DNA of 64,000 nt from Thermomonospora echinospora (GTDB lineage Bacteria; Actinomycetota; Actinomycetes; Streptosporangiales; Streptosporangiaceae). The notes under the pieces are model-generated. The model did no database searches, had not been told where the DNA came from, and worked only from the letters and a program-made list of their open reading frames with translations. The DNA is taken from NCBI RefSeq assembly GCF_900108175.1, contig NZ_FNVO01000002.1, positions 435,051 through 499,050 of the forward strand, given 5' to 3'. A program made the translations under genes and the position numbers. Positions within the stretch are counted from its first letter, which is position 1. Each line of letters starts with the position of its first letter. Positions 35,665 to 44,806 of this stretch are shown here, in pieces.

Positions 35665-36336
35665 TCAGACCGCGTCCGCCGCCGAGACGATCAGCTCGGT
35701 CACCGCGTCCACCGGCAGTCTGGTGCTGTCGATCACCAGGTGGTACAGCCGGGGCGAGGCGGGATCGACCCGGTAGAAGTGCCTGACGTAGGCGGTGCGG
35801 GCGCGGTCGTTGTCGTCCAGGGCGCGCCGGACGGACCGCCTGCGCTCCGCCTCGGTCCGCTCCCGGCCCGGCCCGGGTCCGGGCTCGTCCGCGAAGTCGC
35901 GCAGCGCCCGCTCCAGACGGCGGTCGACGGGCCCGTCCAGCCGGACGTGCAGGACGCCGAGGCGGTCGCCGAGCACCACCGCGGCCGCCCGGCCCAGGAT
36001 GACCCCGCCGCCGTCGGCGATCTGCCTGATCACCTGTTCGGTACGGGCGACGAACTCCTCCGCGGGGACCAGGGCGCGGTCGGACAGGTGGACGTCCATG
36101 CCGCCGAGCGCCACGACCGGCACCCGGGCGGCGCCGGCCAGGATGCGGCCCAGGCCGTGCTCGGCCCGGTCGTCGTGCGCCAGCGCCTCCTCCAGGGTGC
36201 AGCCGATCTCGGCCGCGACGGTCGCCGGCACCGCCCGGTCCACGAACGGCACACCGAGCCGCTCGGCGACGGCGGGTCCGATCACGCTGCCCCCGGCGCC
36301 GAACGTGGCGGAGAGCGTCACCACGCGGGCGGGCAC
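35665..36336 (-). CDS. Cytidylate kinase-like family protein
   Basis: A 223-residue member of the cytidylate-kinase-like family (P-loop NTPase fold). The opening VVTLSATFGAGGSVIGPAVAE corresponds to a modified Walker A (GAGGS rather than GxGKS), followed by VPFVDRAVPATVAAEIG. The later block ILGRAAAVVLGDRLGVLHVR is typical. Whether it phosphorylates a nucleotide is uncertain because the P-loop Lys is absent; such proteins often sit in regulatory contexts. Confidence 0.82.
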   Translation of the reverse strand: MPARVVTLSATFGAGGSVIGPAVAERLGVPFVDRAVPATVAAEIGCTLEEALAHDDRAEHGLGRILAGAARVPVVALGGMDVHLSDRALVPAEEFVARTEQVIRQIADGGGVILGRAAAVVLGDRLGVLHVRLDGPVDRRLERALRDFADEPGPGPGRERTEAERRRSVRRALDDNDRARTAYVRHFYRVDPASPRLYHLVIDSTRLPVDAVTELIVSAADAV

Positions 36337-36390
36337 ACCACCATCATGCCCGCCGGAACGGGCCGGGCGCCCGCCCGCCGGGGACCCCGG

Positions 36391-37350
36391 TCAGAACAGG
36401 GCCGACTGCAGGCGCCGACGGGCCTGGGTCACCCGGGGGTCGTCGGACGGCAGCACCTCGAACAGCGACAGCAGGTGCTTGCGGGCGGTGTCGCGGTCGT
36501 CGCCGGAGGTGCGGCGGACGGTGGCGACCAGCCGTTCGAAGGCGTCCTCGATCCGGCCGGACAGCAGCTCGACGTCGGCCGCCCGGGTCTGCCGGGCCAC
36601 GTCGCCGGGCTGCTCGTCGGCCTCGCGCAGCGCCTGCCCGGCGTCGATCCCGCCGACCCGCCGGCTCAGCTCGACCAGCGCCAGCCCGCGCTTGGCCTCG
36701 GTGTCCTGGGGCGAGGAGTCGAGGATCCGCTGGAAGGCGTCCTTGGCGGCGTCCATGTCACCGCGCTGCAGCGCCGCCTCCGCCTCGGCGTACGCCGGGT
36801 CGACCTCGGGCATCACGCCGGGGCCCTCGGCGGGGGCCTGGCCGTCCTCAGGAAGGATGCCCTCCTGCCGCAGCGCCTCGAAGAGCTGGCCGATGGCCTG
36901 GCGCACCTGCGGCTCGGGAGCGGCGCCGTTCAGGAACGGCATGAGCTGCCCGGCCACCACCACGGCGACGAACGGGATCCCGCGCACGCCCATCTGCTGC
37001 ATGTAGGCGGCCAGCTGCGGGTTGGCGTCGATGTCCACCTTGGCCAGGACCCACTGGCCGGCCGCCTCCTCGGCGAGCCGTTCCAGGATCGGGCCGAGCT
37101 GCTTACAGGGCCCGCACCACTCGGCCCAGAAGTCCACCAGCACCGGGACCGACCGGGACCGCTCGACGACCTCGGTGTTGAAGGTCTGGTCGGTGACGTC
37201 CACGACATGGACGCCCCCGGCCGCCCCGGCCCCGCCCCCGGCGGCTCCACCCCCGCCGGCCTGCGCCCTGCGCTCCTGCTGCCGCTTGGCGGCGGCCTGG
37301 CGGGCACCGAGGTCGACGGCCCCGTGCAACGAAAAGTCCCGAGAAGCCAT
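36391..37350 (-). CDS. YbbN-type thioredoxin with TPR tail (co-chaperone)
   Basis: The 319-residue protein has a thioredoxin domain with active site WAEWCGPCKQLGPILERLA at about residues 70-95 and the cis-Pro region MGVRGIPFVAVVVAG. The C-terminal part holds TPR-like helices (AEAEAALQRGDMDAAKDAFQ, TARKHLLSLFEVLPSDDPRV). This is the YbbN/CnoX-like family, which links redox with protein folding. An extra low-complexity Gly/Ala segment follows the N-terminus. The start is ATG 37350. Confidence 0.88.
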   Translation of the reverse strand: MASRDFSLHGAVDLGARQAAAKRQQERRAQAGGGGAAGGGAGAAGGVHVVDVTDQTFNTEVVERSRSVPVLVDFWAEWCGPCKQLGPILERLAEEAAGQWVLAKVDIDANPQLAAYMQQMGVRGIPFVAVVVAGQLMPFLNGAAPEPQVRQAIGQLFEALRQEGILPEDGQAPAEGPGVMPEVDPAYAEAEAALQRGDMDAAKDAFQRILDSSPQDTEAKRGLALVELSRRVGGIDAGQALREADEQPGDVARQTRAADVELLSGRIEDAFERLVATVRRTSGDDRDTARKHLLSLFEVLPSDDPRVTQARRRLQSALF

Positions 37351-37868
37351 AGGTCCATCCTGCCCCATCGGAGCGGCCCGCCGTGCGCCTGTCCGCCCAT
37401 GGCGATCGTTCCCCGCCGGCGCCCCGACCACGGACGGATCCGCGGCGGCGGATCCGGAACGCCCCGGGCGGGCCGGAGCGACACCGAACGGACCGGGACG
37501 GTGCCGGGCGGACCACGGCGACGCCCGATGCCCGATGCCCGATGACCACGGTGATGCCCGGCAGGCCGGGACGCGCCGGGACGACCCGGCGGCCAGGTCC
37601 GTCCCGACGCGTTCCGGCGTGTCCCGGCGCGCCCCGAACAATCCGCCCATCGCGTGAATTCGCGTATTTACCATGAGGTAAAGAACGAACACGGTCGCGG
37701 GCAGTTCCAAAAAGGAAGCTGACAGCGCTCACCAAGCGCGGTTATAGTGCTGCGGTCGATGCGTGTTGCGACGGCAAAGGGTCCATGGTCCGCCACTTGC
37801 CCGCACCGGTGGAAATCGGTACGGGGCGGCCGCGGCCAGCGCGAGCGCATGACGTTATGGGGGGTTCA
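37351..37868. other. Gap between divergent genes: GC-rich leader region with a promoter at its end
   Basis: The 518 bases between YbbN and the ABC gene include a GC-rich tract with three GCCCGAT units (about 37528-37545) and many CCGGGACG-like words, then an AT-richer stretch near 37660-37750 with a promoter (listed separately). I see no gene; frames here are short and arginine-rich. Confidence 0.5.
37719..37748 (+). promoter_or_regulatory. Sigma-70-like promoter with an inverted repeat in the spacer
   Basis: CTGACA (37719-37724) and TATAGT (37743-37748) are separated by 18 bases and stand out in this GC-rich sequence. The spacer contains GCGCT-CACCA-AGCGC (37725-37739), a perfect 5-bp inverted repeat placed where a repressor would block polymerase. 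It points to the ABC-type gene pair, about 120 bases upstream of its start codon. Confidence 0.55.
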
Positions 37869-38654
37869 ATGATCGCGGACGACTCCGCGATCGTGGCCCG
37901 TAGGATGGGCGTCCGCCGCGGGGGGCGGTGGCTGCTGCGCCCGGCGGACTTCGACGTCACCGGAGGGGTAGTCGGCGTAGCCGGCCCGCCGGGCACCGGG
38001 AAGTCCACCCTGCTGGCCACGTTCGCGACGCTGCGCCGACCCCATGTCGGCGCACTGGGAATTCTTGGACATGACATCGGCAATGCGCACAGCGTGCGTG
38101 CCGTACGGGCTCGGATCGGTTATCTTCCGGACCGTTTCTCCTGGGCCCAGGGATTCACCGTGGCGGAGTTCATCGCCTATTCCGCCTATTACAAACGGGT
38201 GCCGGCCGGCACCGCGGCGGCGATGCTGGAACGGCTGGAACTCGGCGAGGTCGCGGCCACCGAGCTGGCGTTGCTGCCGCCGGACATGCGGCTGCGTGCC
38301 GGGCTGGCCGCCACCTGCGTGCACGAGCCCGACCTGGTGCTGCTGGACGAGCCGCTCACCGGGCTGGCCGAGCCGGAGGCGAACGCGCTGATCACGCTGA
38401 TCGGCGCGCTGGCGCCCACGGTGGTGGTCACCGCCCGCGCCATCGAGGAGCTGACCGGCTGGTGCGACCGGCTGTTCGCGCTCGGCCGCGGCCGGCTCAT
38501 CGAAGCCGCCGCCGCGCCCCCGCCCGTCGCCTCCCCCCTCGCCACCGGCCCCGTCCCGTCCGTTCCCGGCCCCGTCACGCCCCCGGCGCGGGCCGGCGCG
38601 GACGGGACGGAGCGGTCCGCGCGGCTGGCCGTGGGCACCGGCGCCTGTGTCTGA
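37869..38654 (+). CDS. ABC-type ATP-binding protein lacking a normal signature motif
   Basis: The 261-residue protein has Walker A (VAGPPGTGKSTLLATFAT), a Q-loop-like region (ARIGYLPDRFSWAQGFTV) and Walker B (DLVLLDEPLTGLAEPEANAL). Where LSGGQ is expected, it reads LLPPDMRLRAGLAATC, so the signature is degenerate. The last 45 residues are Pro/Ala-rich. The start is taken at ATG 37869 (GGGGGG site upstream); an in-frame start at 37785 is possible. It overlaps the membrane-protein gene by 8 nt, so the two likely form one transporter or sensor unit. Confidence 0.75.
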   Translation: MIADDSAIVARRMGVRRGGRWLLRPADFDVTGGVVGVAGPPGTGKSTLLATFATLRRPHVGALGILGHDIGNAHSVRAVRARIGYLPDRFSWAQGFTVAEFIAYSAYYKRVPAGTAAAMLERLELGEVAATELALLPPDMRLRAGLAATCVHEPDLVLLDEPLTGLAEPEANALITLIGALAPTVVVTARAIEELTGWCDRLFALGRGRLIEAAAAPPPVASPLATGPVPSVPGPVTPPARAGADGTERSARLAVGTGACV

Positions 38655-39975
38655 GCTGGGGCGGGTGCTCCGCCTGGACGCCCGCCGCGCCGCGCCGCTG
38701 GTGGCGGTGCCCGCGCTGGCCGTGGCGGGGGTGGCCGCCGCCTGGCGGACGATGATGCCCGGGGTGGACGGCTGGGACAACGCGGTGGTGGCGCTGATGG
38801 CGTCGGTGCGGTGGATGGGCCCGCTGGCGGCGGCGCTGGCGGCCTGGCTGGCGGTCCGCGAGCACCGGCTCGGCTATTTGCGCGGCCTCACCGCCCGTTC
38901 GCCCGCCACCGGGCCGCTGCTGGACCTGCTGCTGCTCACCCACGCGGCGCTGCTGGCCTACGGGATGGCGGCCATGGTGGTCATCGGCGAGACGGTGCTG
39001 ACCCAGCGGCCGGGCACCGCGCATCCGCTGGGGCTACTGGCCGGCGCGGTCACCCTGACGTTGCACGTGGTGGTGGGATACCTGGCCGGGCGCCTGGCCC
39101 CGCACACGCTGACCGTCGCGGCGGCGGGCGTGGTGACCGGGCTGTGGGCGGCGCTGCGGGGGCCGGGCGGATCGTGGCTGAACCTGGTGCCCCCGGCGAC
39201 GGTCGACCGGCTGGAACCGTTCACCACGCTGCGTCCCGGGCTGCCGGCCGACCAGTTGCTGTGGGCGGCGAGCCTGACGACGGCACTGGTCACCGGCTAT
39301 GTCCTGGTACTGACCAGGCACCGGCCGCTGCTGGTGCCGCTGGTGTGCGCGCTGGCCCTGACCTCGCTCGGCACGCACCGCCTGTCGGCGCAGCAGGGGG
39401 CCGCCGTCCCGGCCCAGGTCGGCCACGTGTGCCGGCAGTGGCCGCTGATGATCTGCGTGCATCCCGCGCTGGACGCCGCGCTGCCCGTGCTGGAGACCGC
39501 GCTCACCCCGCTGGCCGCCCGGCTCAGCACCACCCCCGCCGCCTTCACCAGGGTGATGCAGCGGCCGGACAGCGAGCCGGCCGGTATCCGGGGCGGGGTG
39601 GCGTTCGTGCACCTCACCTCGCTGACTCCGGGCTTCGAGGGGCAGGTCGTCCGGCAGATCCAGGCGACCGTGGCGGACCCGCGCTCGTGCGCCCGCCCGC
39701 GGCATCCCTCCGGCCGGGCGTACCGGACGATGGTGGACGTGTGGCTGCGCGGCGAGGAGGCCCCGCCCGCCGCCCCGTCGTCCTCTCCCAAACCGGCCAC
39801 CGGCAACCTCGAACGGGCGTCGGTCGCCGCCAGCATCCGCGCGCCCGCGGTCAGGGGCTTTGCACTGGCCTCCCAGCGCTTCGCCGGATGGGACGAGAAC
39901 CGCCGGCGAGCCTGGCTGGCCGCCCACTACGAGGAGTACCGCTCCTGCAGTCTCGCCCCCCGGCACTTCCGCTGA
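38647..39975 (+). CDS. Multi-pass membrane protein, partner of the ABC ATPase
   Basis: A 442-residue protein starting at GTG 38647 within the end of the ATPase gene. Several hydrophobic helices occur in the first 250 residues (PLVAVPALAVAGVAAAW, LLDLLLLTHAALLAYGMAAM, VTLTLHVVVGYLAG, LVPLVCALALTSLGTH). A soluble domain of about 180 residues follows with a Cys pair (HVCRQWPLMICVHP) and ends near HYEEYRSCSLAPRHFR. The family is not recognised; it is probably the permease of the preceding ATPase with a large extracytoplasmic domain. Confidence 0.7.
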   Translation: MSELGRVLRLDARRAAPLVAVPALAVAGVAAAWRTMMPGVDGWDNAVVALMASVRWMGPLAAALAAWLAVREHRLGYLRGLTARSPATGPLLDLLLLTHAALLAYGMAAMVVIGETVLTQRPGTAHPLGLLAGAVTLTLHVVVGYLAGRLAPHTLTVAAAGVVTGLWAALRGPGGSWLNLVPPATVDRLEPFTTLRPGLPADQLLWAASLTTALVTGYVLVLTRHRPLLVPLVCALALTSLGTHRLSAQQGAAVPAQVGHVCRQWPLMICVHPALDAALPVLETALTPLAARLSTTPAAFTRVMQRPDSEPAGIRGGVAFVHLTSLTPGFEGQVVRQIQATVADPRSCARPRHPSGRAYRTMVDVWLRGEEAPPAAPSSSPKPATGNLERASVAASIRAPAVRGFALASQRFAGWDENRRRAWLAAHYEEYRSCSLAPRHFR

Positions 39976-39997
39976 GCGGCGTCGCCCGGCCGGAAGG

Positions 39998-40306
39998 TCA
40001 GGCGCCGCGGGCGGCGGGGGTCTTCTCGATCGGGCGCAGCCACTTGCGCTCCACGAAGAAGGGCGCCACCGGCAGGACCGAGGCTCCCAGGGCCAGCGCC
40101 ATCCGGCCGTTGCTCCAGCCGGTCTGCGAACGCGACATGAACGCCACCGCCACGTAGGCCACGAACAGCGCCCCGTGGATGGGGCCGAGCACCGTCACGC
40201 CCTCCGGGAAGTCGGCGGTGCGCTTGAGCACACTGGCCACGAGCAGCAGCAGGAAAGAGGTCGCTTCCAGCAGCGAAACGACACGGAAGGCACGCACGAC
40301 GTCCAC
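39998..40306 (-). CDS. DUF3817 membrane protein
   Basis: A 102-residue protein with three hydrophobic helices in the DUF3817 pattern: FRVVSLLEATSFLLLLVASV, then VTVLGPIHGALFVAYVAVAF and RMALALGASVLPVAPFFVE. The function is unknown; it is common in actinobacteria. The start is probably GTG 40306, giving VDVVRAFRVV; a GTG nine bases later is also possible. It is convergent with the membrane protein and divergent from the DUF4230 gene. Confidence 0.82.
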   Translation of the reverse strand: MDVVRAFRVVSLLEATSFLLLLVASVLKRTADFPEGVTVLGPIHGALFVAYVAVAFMSRSQTGWSNGRMALALGASVLPVAPFFVERKWLRPIEKTPAARGA

Positions 40307-40457
40307 GGGAATCCAGCGCTTTCTCCTGGGAGGTTCTGGCTCTCGTCCCAGGTTATGGGCAGGACCGGCAGGGTCCGTGCAGGGGTACCGGTAAACGCCC
40401 GACAGGTGTGACCTCGGCGTGATGTGAGGTGTCCCATACGCGGGGAATGCCTTTGCC

Positions 40458-41177
40458 ATGACACGCTCGAAAACGGACGGCGACGAGGGGAGCGCGCCCG
40501 AGCCGCCGACGGCCGAGGCGAAGACCGCCCCCCGACGTGATCCGCGCGGCCTGCGCAACCTGGTGCTGGTGGCGGTCGTGGCCGTCGCGGCGGTGCTGGC
40601 TGCGGGCGCGCTGGACCTGACCCCCGGCTGGCTCAACCCCTTCGGCACGCAGACCAAGGACCGGACCGGACCGGCGGTGCTCAAGTCGATCCGCGACCTT
40701 TCCCGCTACGAGGCGGCCAGCGGCAACTTCCAGGTCATCGTGGACCTGGAGAAGGACGCCAAGTTCCTGCCCAGCGCGGTACGTGGGCAGCGCACCCTGT
40801 TTGTCGGCAACGGGTCGGTCGACGCCTACGTGGACTTCTCCAAGCTGGCGTCGGGCGCGGTCACGGTCAACGAGGACCGCACCACCGCCACGATACGGCT
40901 GCCGCGCGCCCAGCTGGAGCAGGCCAGTCTCGACCCCAAGCGCAGCTACGTGTTCGCCACCCAGCGCGGCCTGATCGACCGGGTCGGCAGCGTGTTCAGC
41001 GCCAACCCCAGCGACCAGCAGCAGCTTTACGTGCTGGCGTCGCAGCGGATCCAGGCCGCCGCCAACGAGAGCGGCCTGCGCGAACGCGCCGACCAGAACA
41101 CCCGGCTCATGCTGGAGAGCCTGCTCAAATCCCTCGGCTTCAAGACCGTCACCGTGACCACCGTCAACACCCAGTGA
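40458..41177 (+). CDS. DUF4230 protein, membrane-anchored
   Basis: One N-terminal transmembrane helix (NLVLVAVVAVAAVLAAGAL) is followed by a DUF4230 domain: LKSIRDLSRYEAASGNFQVI, VDAYVDFSKLASGAVTV and ESLLKSLGFKTVTVTT. The domain faces outside by the topology. The function is unknown. The protein is 239 residues, which is normal for the family. Confidence 0.87.
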   Translation: MTRSKTDGDEGSAPEPPTAEAKTAPRRDPRGLRNLVLVAVVAVAAVLAAGALDLTPGWLNPFGTQTKDRTGPAVLKSIRDLSRYEAASGNFQVIVDLEKDAKFLPSAVRGQRTLFVGNGSVDAYVDFSKLASGAVTVNEDRTTATIRLPRAQLEQASLDPKRSYVFATQRGLIDRVGSVFSANPSDQQQLYVLASQRIQAAANESGLRERADQNTRLMLESLLKSLGFKTVTVTTVNTQ

Positions 41178-41226
41178 CCCGGGCCGACGCCCGTCACCAC
41201 GGCCCGGCCGACGATCCGGCCGGCCG

Positions 41227-41256
41227 GGCCACCGGGCCTCCCCACGCCCGGTGGCC
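41227..41256. terminator. Bidirectional hairpin between convergent DUF4230 and Imm10-like genes
   Basis: GGCCACCGGGC and GCCCGGTGGCC make a perfect 11-bp stem with an 8-base loop, 50 bases after the DUF4230 stop. It can serve both convergent genes. Confidence 0.65.
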
Positions 41257-41400
41257 GGTCAGCGGCAGCGGCTGTCCGCCGCCGGGACGCGGGCGGCACA
41301 GTGATCGGACAGATCGCTGCGGTCCGGCGTGCGTCCGTCGGCCGGACGGCGGTGTCGCCGTCCGGCCGGGAAGGACAGCTCGCGGGAGCGGGGAGGGCCG

Positions 41401-41808
41401 TCAGCCGATCGGGAGGGGGGCCAGGGCGCGGGCGAGGCCGGCCCTGAGCGTCTCCTCGTCGACGGTCCGCGGGTCGTAGGTGATCGCGAAGTCGTCGGGC
41501 ACCTCCAGGGTGCGCGCCGCCTCGGCGGTCAACCCGATCAGCACACTGCCCGGGCCGACCCGCACGTCGGTCACGCCCTGGTAGTGGCAGCGCTGGCCGG
41601 GGTCGAGGACCAGGCACGGGCCGGTGAGCGTCTGCGGCCCGTCCCGGACCTCCTCGTCCTCGTCCCGCTGGATCTGCAGGCACAGGCCTTCCGGCGGCGC
41701 GGTCTGCGGCGACACCCCGAACGCCACCACGTAGATCTCGTCATCGTCGTCGGCGGGCGGCACGTGGACCTCTTCGGCGTGGAAGAGGACCGCGACCGGG
41801 GTGACCAA
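41401..41808 (-). CDS. Hypothetical protein resembling Imm10-family immunity proteins
   Basis: A 135-residue acidic protein. The C-terminal block (VRVGPGSVLIGLTAEAARTL, then VPDDFAI) and the central strand GLCLQIQRDEDEE match the layout I know for Imm10 immunity proteins of polymorphic toxin systems. No toxin gene is present nearby, so an immunity role is doubtful. It follows the thiolase gene by three bases on the same strand. Confidence 0.5.
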   Translation of the reverse strand: MVTPVAVLFHAEEVHVPPADDDDEIYVVAFGVSPQTAPPEGLCLQIQRDEDEEVRDGPQTLTGPCLVLDPGQRCHYQGVTDVRVGPGSVLIGLTAEAARTLEVPDDFAITYDPRTVDEETLRAGLARALAPLPIG

Positions 41809-41811
41809 CGG

Positions 41812-43002
41812 TCAGGCTCCCGGGACGCGCAGGATGAGCGCGTCGCCCTGGCCGCCGCCGCCGCACAGCGCCGCCGCGCCGACCCCGCCGCCGCGCCGCC
41901 TGAGCTCGTGGGCCAGGTGCAGCACGATGCGGGCGCCGGACATGCCGATCGGGTGGCCGAGCGCGATGGCCCCGCCGTTGACGTTGACCTTGTCGGCGTC
42001 AACGCCCAGGTCACGCATCGACTGCACGGCGACCGAGGCGAACGCCTCGTTGATCTCGATCAGGTCCAGCGCGTCCACCGCCAGGCCCTCCTTGGCGAGG
42101 GCGTGCTTGATGGCGTTGGACGGCTGGGACTGCAGCGAGTTGTCCGGGCCGGCCACGTTGCCGTGCGCACCGATCTCCGCCAGCGGGGTCAGCCCGAGCT
42201 CGGCGGCCTTGGCGGCCGACATCACCACGACCGCGCAGGCGCCGTCGGAGATCTGGGAGGAGGAGCCGGCGGTGATGGTGCCGTCCTTGGTGAACGCCGG
42301 GCGCAGCCGGCCGAGGGTCTCCACGGTGGTGTCGCCGCGCACGCCCTCGTCGGTGGTGAACATCACCGGCTCGCCCCGGCGCTGCGGCACCGGCACCGGC
42401 ACGATCTCCTCGTCGAACACCCCGTTCTTGACCGCGGCGGCGGCGCGCTGGTGCGAGCGGGCGGAGAACTCGTCCTGCTCGGCGCGGGTCAGCCCGAGCT
42501 TGGCGTTGAACCGTTCGGTCGACTCGCCCATCGAGCAGTCGTCGAAGACGTCGGTGAGCCCGTCGTGGGCGAGGTGGTCGAGCACCTCGACCGAGCCGTA
42601 CTTGAAGCCCTGCCGGGACTTGGGCAGCAGGTGCGGCGCGTTGGTCATCGACTCCATGCCGCCGGCCACCACGATGTCGAACTCGCCGGCCCGGATGAGC
42701 TGGTCGGCCAGCGCGATGGCGTCCAGCCCGGACAGGCAGACCTTGTTGATGGTGATCGAGGGGACGTTCATCGGGATGCCGGCCTTGACCGCCGCCTGCC
42801 GGGACGGGATCTGCCCGGCGCCGGCCTGCAGCACCTGCCCCAGGATCACGTACTGCACCTGGTCGCCGGTGATGCCCGCGCGCTCCAGGGCCGCCTTGAT
42901 CGCGATGCCGCCTAGGTCGGCGGCGGTGAAGTCCTTGAGCGAGCCGAGCAGGCGGCCGATCGGGGTCCGGGCTCCGGCGACGATCACGGAGTTCGCAGGC
43001 AT
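41812..43002 (-). CDS. Acetyl-CoA C-acetyltransferase (thiolase)
   Basis: A 396-residue biosynthetic-type thiolase that condenses or cleaves acetoacetyl-CoA. The active-site Cys lies in [14 protein letters not shown], the His in [17 protein letters not shown], and the second Cys in [16 protein letters not shown] 43002 starts [16 protein letters not shown]. The methylmalonyl-CoA epimerase gene diverges from it; this thiolase-epimerase pairing also occurs in Streptomyces coelicolor, from memory. Confidence 0.95.
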   Translation of the reverse strand: MPANSVIVAGARTPIGRLLGSLKDFTAADLGGIAIKAALERAGITGDQVQYVILGQVLQAGAGQIPSRQAAVKAGIPMNVPSITINKVCLSGLDAIALADQLIRAGEFDIVVAGGMESMTNAPHLLPKSRQGFKYGSVEVLDHLAHDGLTDVFDDCSMGESTERFNAKLGLTRAEQDEFSARSHQRAAAAVKNGVFDEEIVPVPVPQRRGEPVMFTTDEGVRGDTTVETLGRLRPAFTKDGTITAGSSSQISDGACAVVVMSAAKAAELGLTPLAEIGAHGNVAGPDNSLQSQPSNAIKHALAKEGLAVDALDLIEINEAFASVAVQSMRDLGVDADKVNVNGGAIALGHPIGMSGARIVLHLAHELRRRGGGVGAAALCGGGGQGDALILRVPGA

Positions 43003-43125
43003 GATGGGGGCCTCCACAACAGGTCAGGCGGCGACTTTGTCACGATACCTACAGCCGCCGGATCGGTTCCGGCCGCCCCGGCCCACGGCGACCGCCGCAC
43101 CGGCCCCTGACGAGGAGGACCGCCC

Positions 43126-43563
43126 ATGCTCACCCGGATCGACCACATCGGCATCGCCTGCCGCGACCTGGACGCCACCGTGGAGTTCTACCGCCGCACC
43201 TACGGGTTCACCGACATTCACACCGAGGTCAATGAGGAGCAGGGCGTCCGGGAGGCGATGCTCAAGATCAACGACGCCGGTGACGGCGGCGCGACCTACC
43301 TGCAGCTGCTGGAGCCGATCCGCGACGACTCGCCCATCGCCAAGTTCCTCGCCAAGAACGGCGAGGGCGTGCACCACATCGCGTTCGGCACGGACGGGGA
43401 CGTCCAGGAGGAGGCCGACGGGATCGCCTCCCACGGCGTCCGGGTCCTGTACGACGCGCCCCGCCGCGGCTCGATGGGCTCGCGCATCACGTTCCTGCAC
43501 CCCAAGGACTGCGGCGGCGTCCTGACCGAACTCGTCCAGGCCGCCGAGACCACCGAGCACTGA
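43126..43563 (+). CDS. mce: Methylmalonyl-CoA epimerase
   Basis: The 145-residue glyoxalase-fold enzyme interconverts (R)- and (S)-methylmalonyl-CoA in propionate metabolism. Metal ligands are visible as His in IDHIGIACRDLDATVEFY, His/Glu in EGVHHIAFGTD and the final Glu in GGVLTELVQ. It has the normal length. Confidence 0.95.
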   Translation: MLTRIDHIGIACRDLDATVEFYRRTYGFTDIHTEVNEEQGVREAMLKINDAGDGGATYLQLLEPIRDDSPIAKFLAKNGEGVHHIAFGTDGDVQEEADGIASHGVRVLYDAPRRGSMGSRITFLHPKDCGGVLTELVQAAETTEH

Positions 43564-43654
43564 GCCTGTCCGCACGGCCTGTGGCCCGGTGACCGTGGCC
43601 ACGGCTCCGCATGGGTCCCTGAGACCTCGCGGGGTACGGCACCGCGCCGCCGGC

Positions 43655-43691
43655 CACGGGACGCCCTGCCTTGGCGGTGGGGCGTCCCGTG
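43655..43691. terminator. Strong bidirectional hairpin after mce
   Basis: CACGGGACGCCC and GGGCGTCCCGTG form a perfect 12-bp stem with a 13-base loop, followed by CGTTTCGC. It lies between convergent mce and the OmpA-family gene. Confidence 0.75.
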
Positions 43692-43717
43692 CGTTTCGCA
43701 CATCGTGGACGGCCGGG

Positions 43718-44806
43718 TTACTTGATCGGGATGTCGTCGATGGTGCCGAAGGCCGGGATGTAGAACGACAGCCGGTCGGTCTTCTGGCTGGGCTGCGGGA
43801 ACAGCGTCCAGCCGTACCTGGGCTCACCGATGCGCTCGCCGTTGTCGCTCCAGTCGCGCAGCACCCAGCCCTGGCCGGTGATCACCGGACCCAGTTGCTC
43901 CGCGTGCGTCTTGTCGATCAGCGCCACGTCGTGGCCGTCGGGCAGCAGCGTGTCGCCGTCGAACAACGTCTGGTAGCGCAGCTCGGAGGTCCCCTCCTGG
44001 TGGACCAGCCGTACCCGGTAGCCGATCCGCAGGAACGGGCCGTGGCGGCGCAGCTCCGTCACATCCAGCCGGACCGTCCAGGTGTCGTTGATGGTCCGCT
44101 GGGTGGATGCGATCGGGGCCGGCTCTCCCGGAAACGGGCGCAGGCCCGGGTTGGGGGCGGTCTCGGTGACCGGCACGGTGACGTAACGGGAGTCCCGTTC
44201 GGCGGGGGCGTCCGATGCGTCGCCGTACAGGATCGACACCCGCCGGTTGCGCTGGCGGGCCTCCGGTGAGGTGCCCTTGTCGCGCGGCTGGGTCTCCCCC
44301 TTGCCCTCGGCGACCAGCGTGATGCCGGTGTTGGCGAGCTGGGGCTGCATCGCCTGGGTCACCGCCTCCGCCCGCTGCTCGGACAGCGTGAGGTTGTCGG
44401 GCGGCTCGCCGACGTCGTCGGTGTGCCCGACCACCTGCACCTTTCCGGTGGCGTCCGCGTCCTTCAGCTTGGCGACGACCTCGGTGAGGTACTTGTGGGC
44501 CGCGTCCGACAGATCGGCGCTGCCGCTCTTGAACAGCACGTCGGCCTGGAGAGTGAACGACCTGCGTCCGCTCTCCGTCGTCTCCTCGATCGGCGCGTAG
44601 GGCTTGCGGTTCTGCTGGAGCGTCCCGGGGTTCGGAACGGTGATCGTTCTGGGTTCGCTCTCCCCGGCCCTGGCGCCGTTCTCGTTCGTGCCCGGCCGGG
44701 GCCAGGCCGTCGGGGACGGTGTGGGGTCGGCACCGGCCACGCCGGTGAGCGGCACGGCCAGCAGCGCGGTGAGGGCGGCCCCGGTCAGGACGGTACCGGT
44801 GCGCAT
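43718..44806 (-). CDS. OmpA-family secreted protein
   Basis: A signal peptide (MRTGTVLTGAALTALLAVPL) precedes a Pro/Thr-rich linker and an OmpA C-terminal peptidoglycan-binding domain: LFKSGSADLSDAAHKYLTEV, VQVVGHTDDVGEPPDNLTLS and RRVSILYG. A second domain of about 150 residues follows with no clear family (TVRLDVTELRRHGPFLRIGY). It would bind the cell wall from outside. The ATG overlaps the upstream lipoprotein stop (TGATG), so the two are coupled. Confidence 0.85.
   Translation of the reverse strand: MRTGTVLTGAALTALLAVPLTGVAGADPTPSPTAWPRPGTNENGARAGESEPRTITVPNPGTLQQNRKPYAPIEETTESGRRSFTLQADVLFKSGSADLSDAAHKYLTEVVAKLKDADATGKVQVVGHTDDVGEPPDNLTLSEQRAEAVTQAMQPQLANTGITLVAEGKGETQPRDKGTSPEARQRNRRVSILYGDASDAPAERDSRYVTVPVTETAPNPGLRPFPGEPAPIASTQRTINDTWTVRLDVTELRRHGPFLRIGYRVRLVHQEGTSELRYQTLFDGDTLLPDGHDVALIDKTHAEQLGPVITGQGWVLRDWSDNGERIGEPRYGWTLFPQPSQKTDRLSFYIPAFGTIDDIPIK

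Noticed and set aside
35455-37545. Plus-strand frame of about 696 codons over the kinase-like and YbbN genes
   Set aside because: Two clear minus-strand genes occupy this interval; the frame is a GC-driven shadow.
41401-41808. Polymorphic toxin immunity module
   Set aside because: The protein resembles Imm10, but no toxin, secretion or repeat-rich effector gene is nearby; kept only as a weak family similarity.
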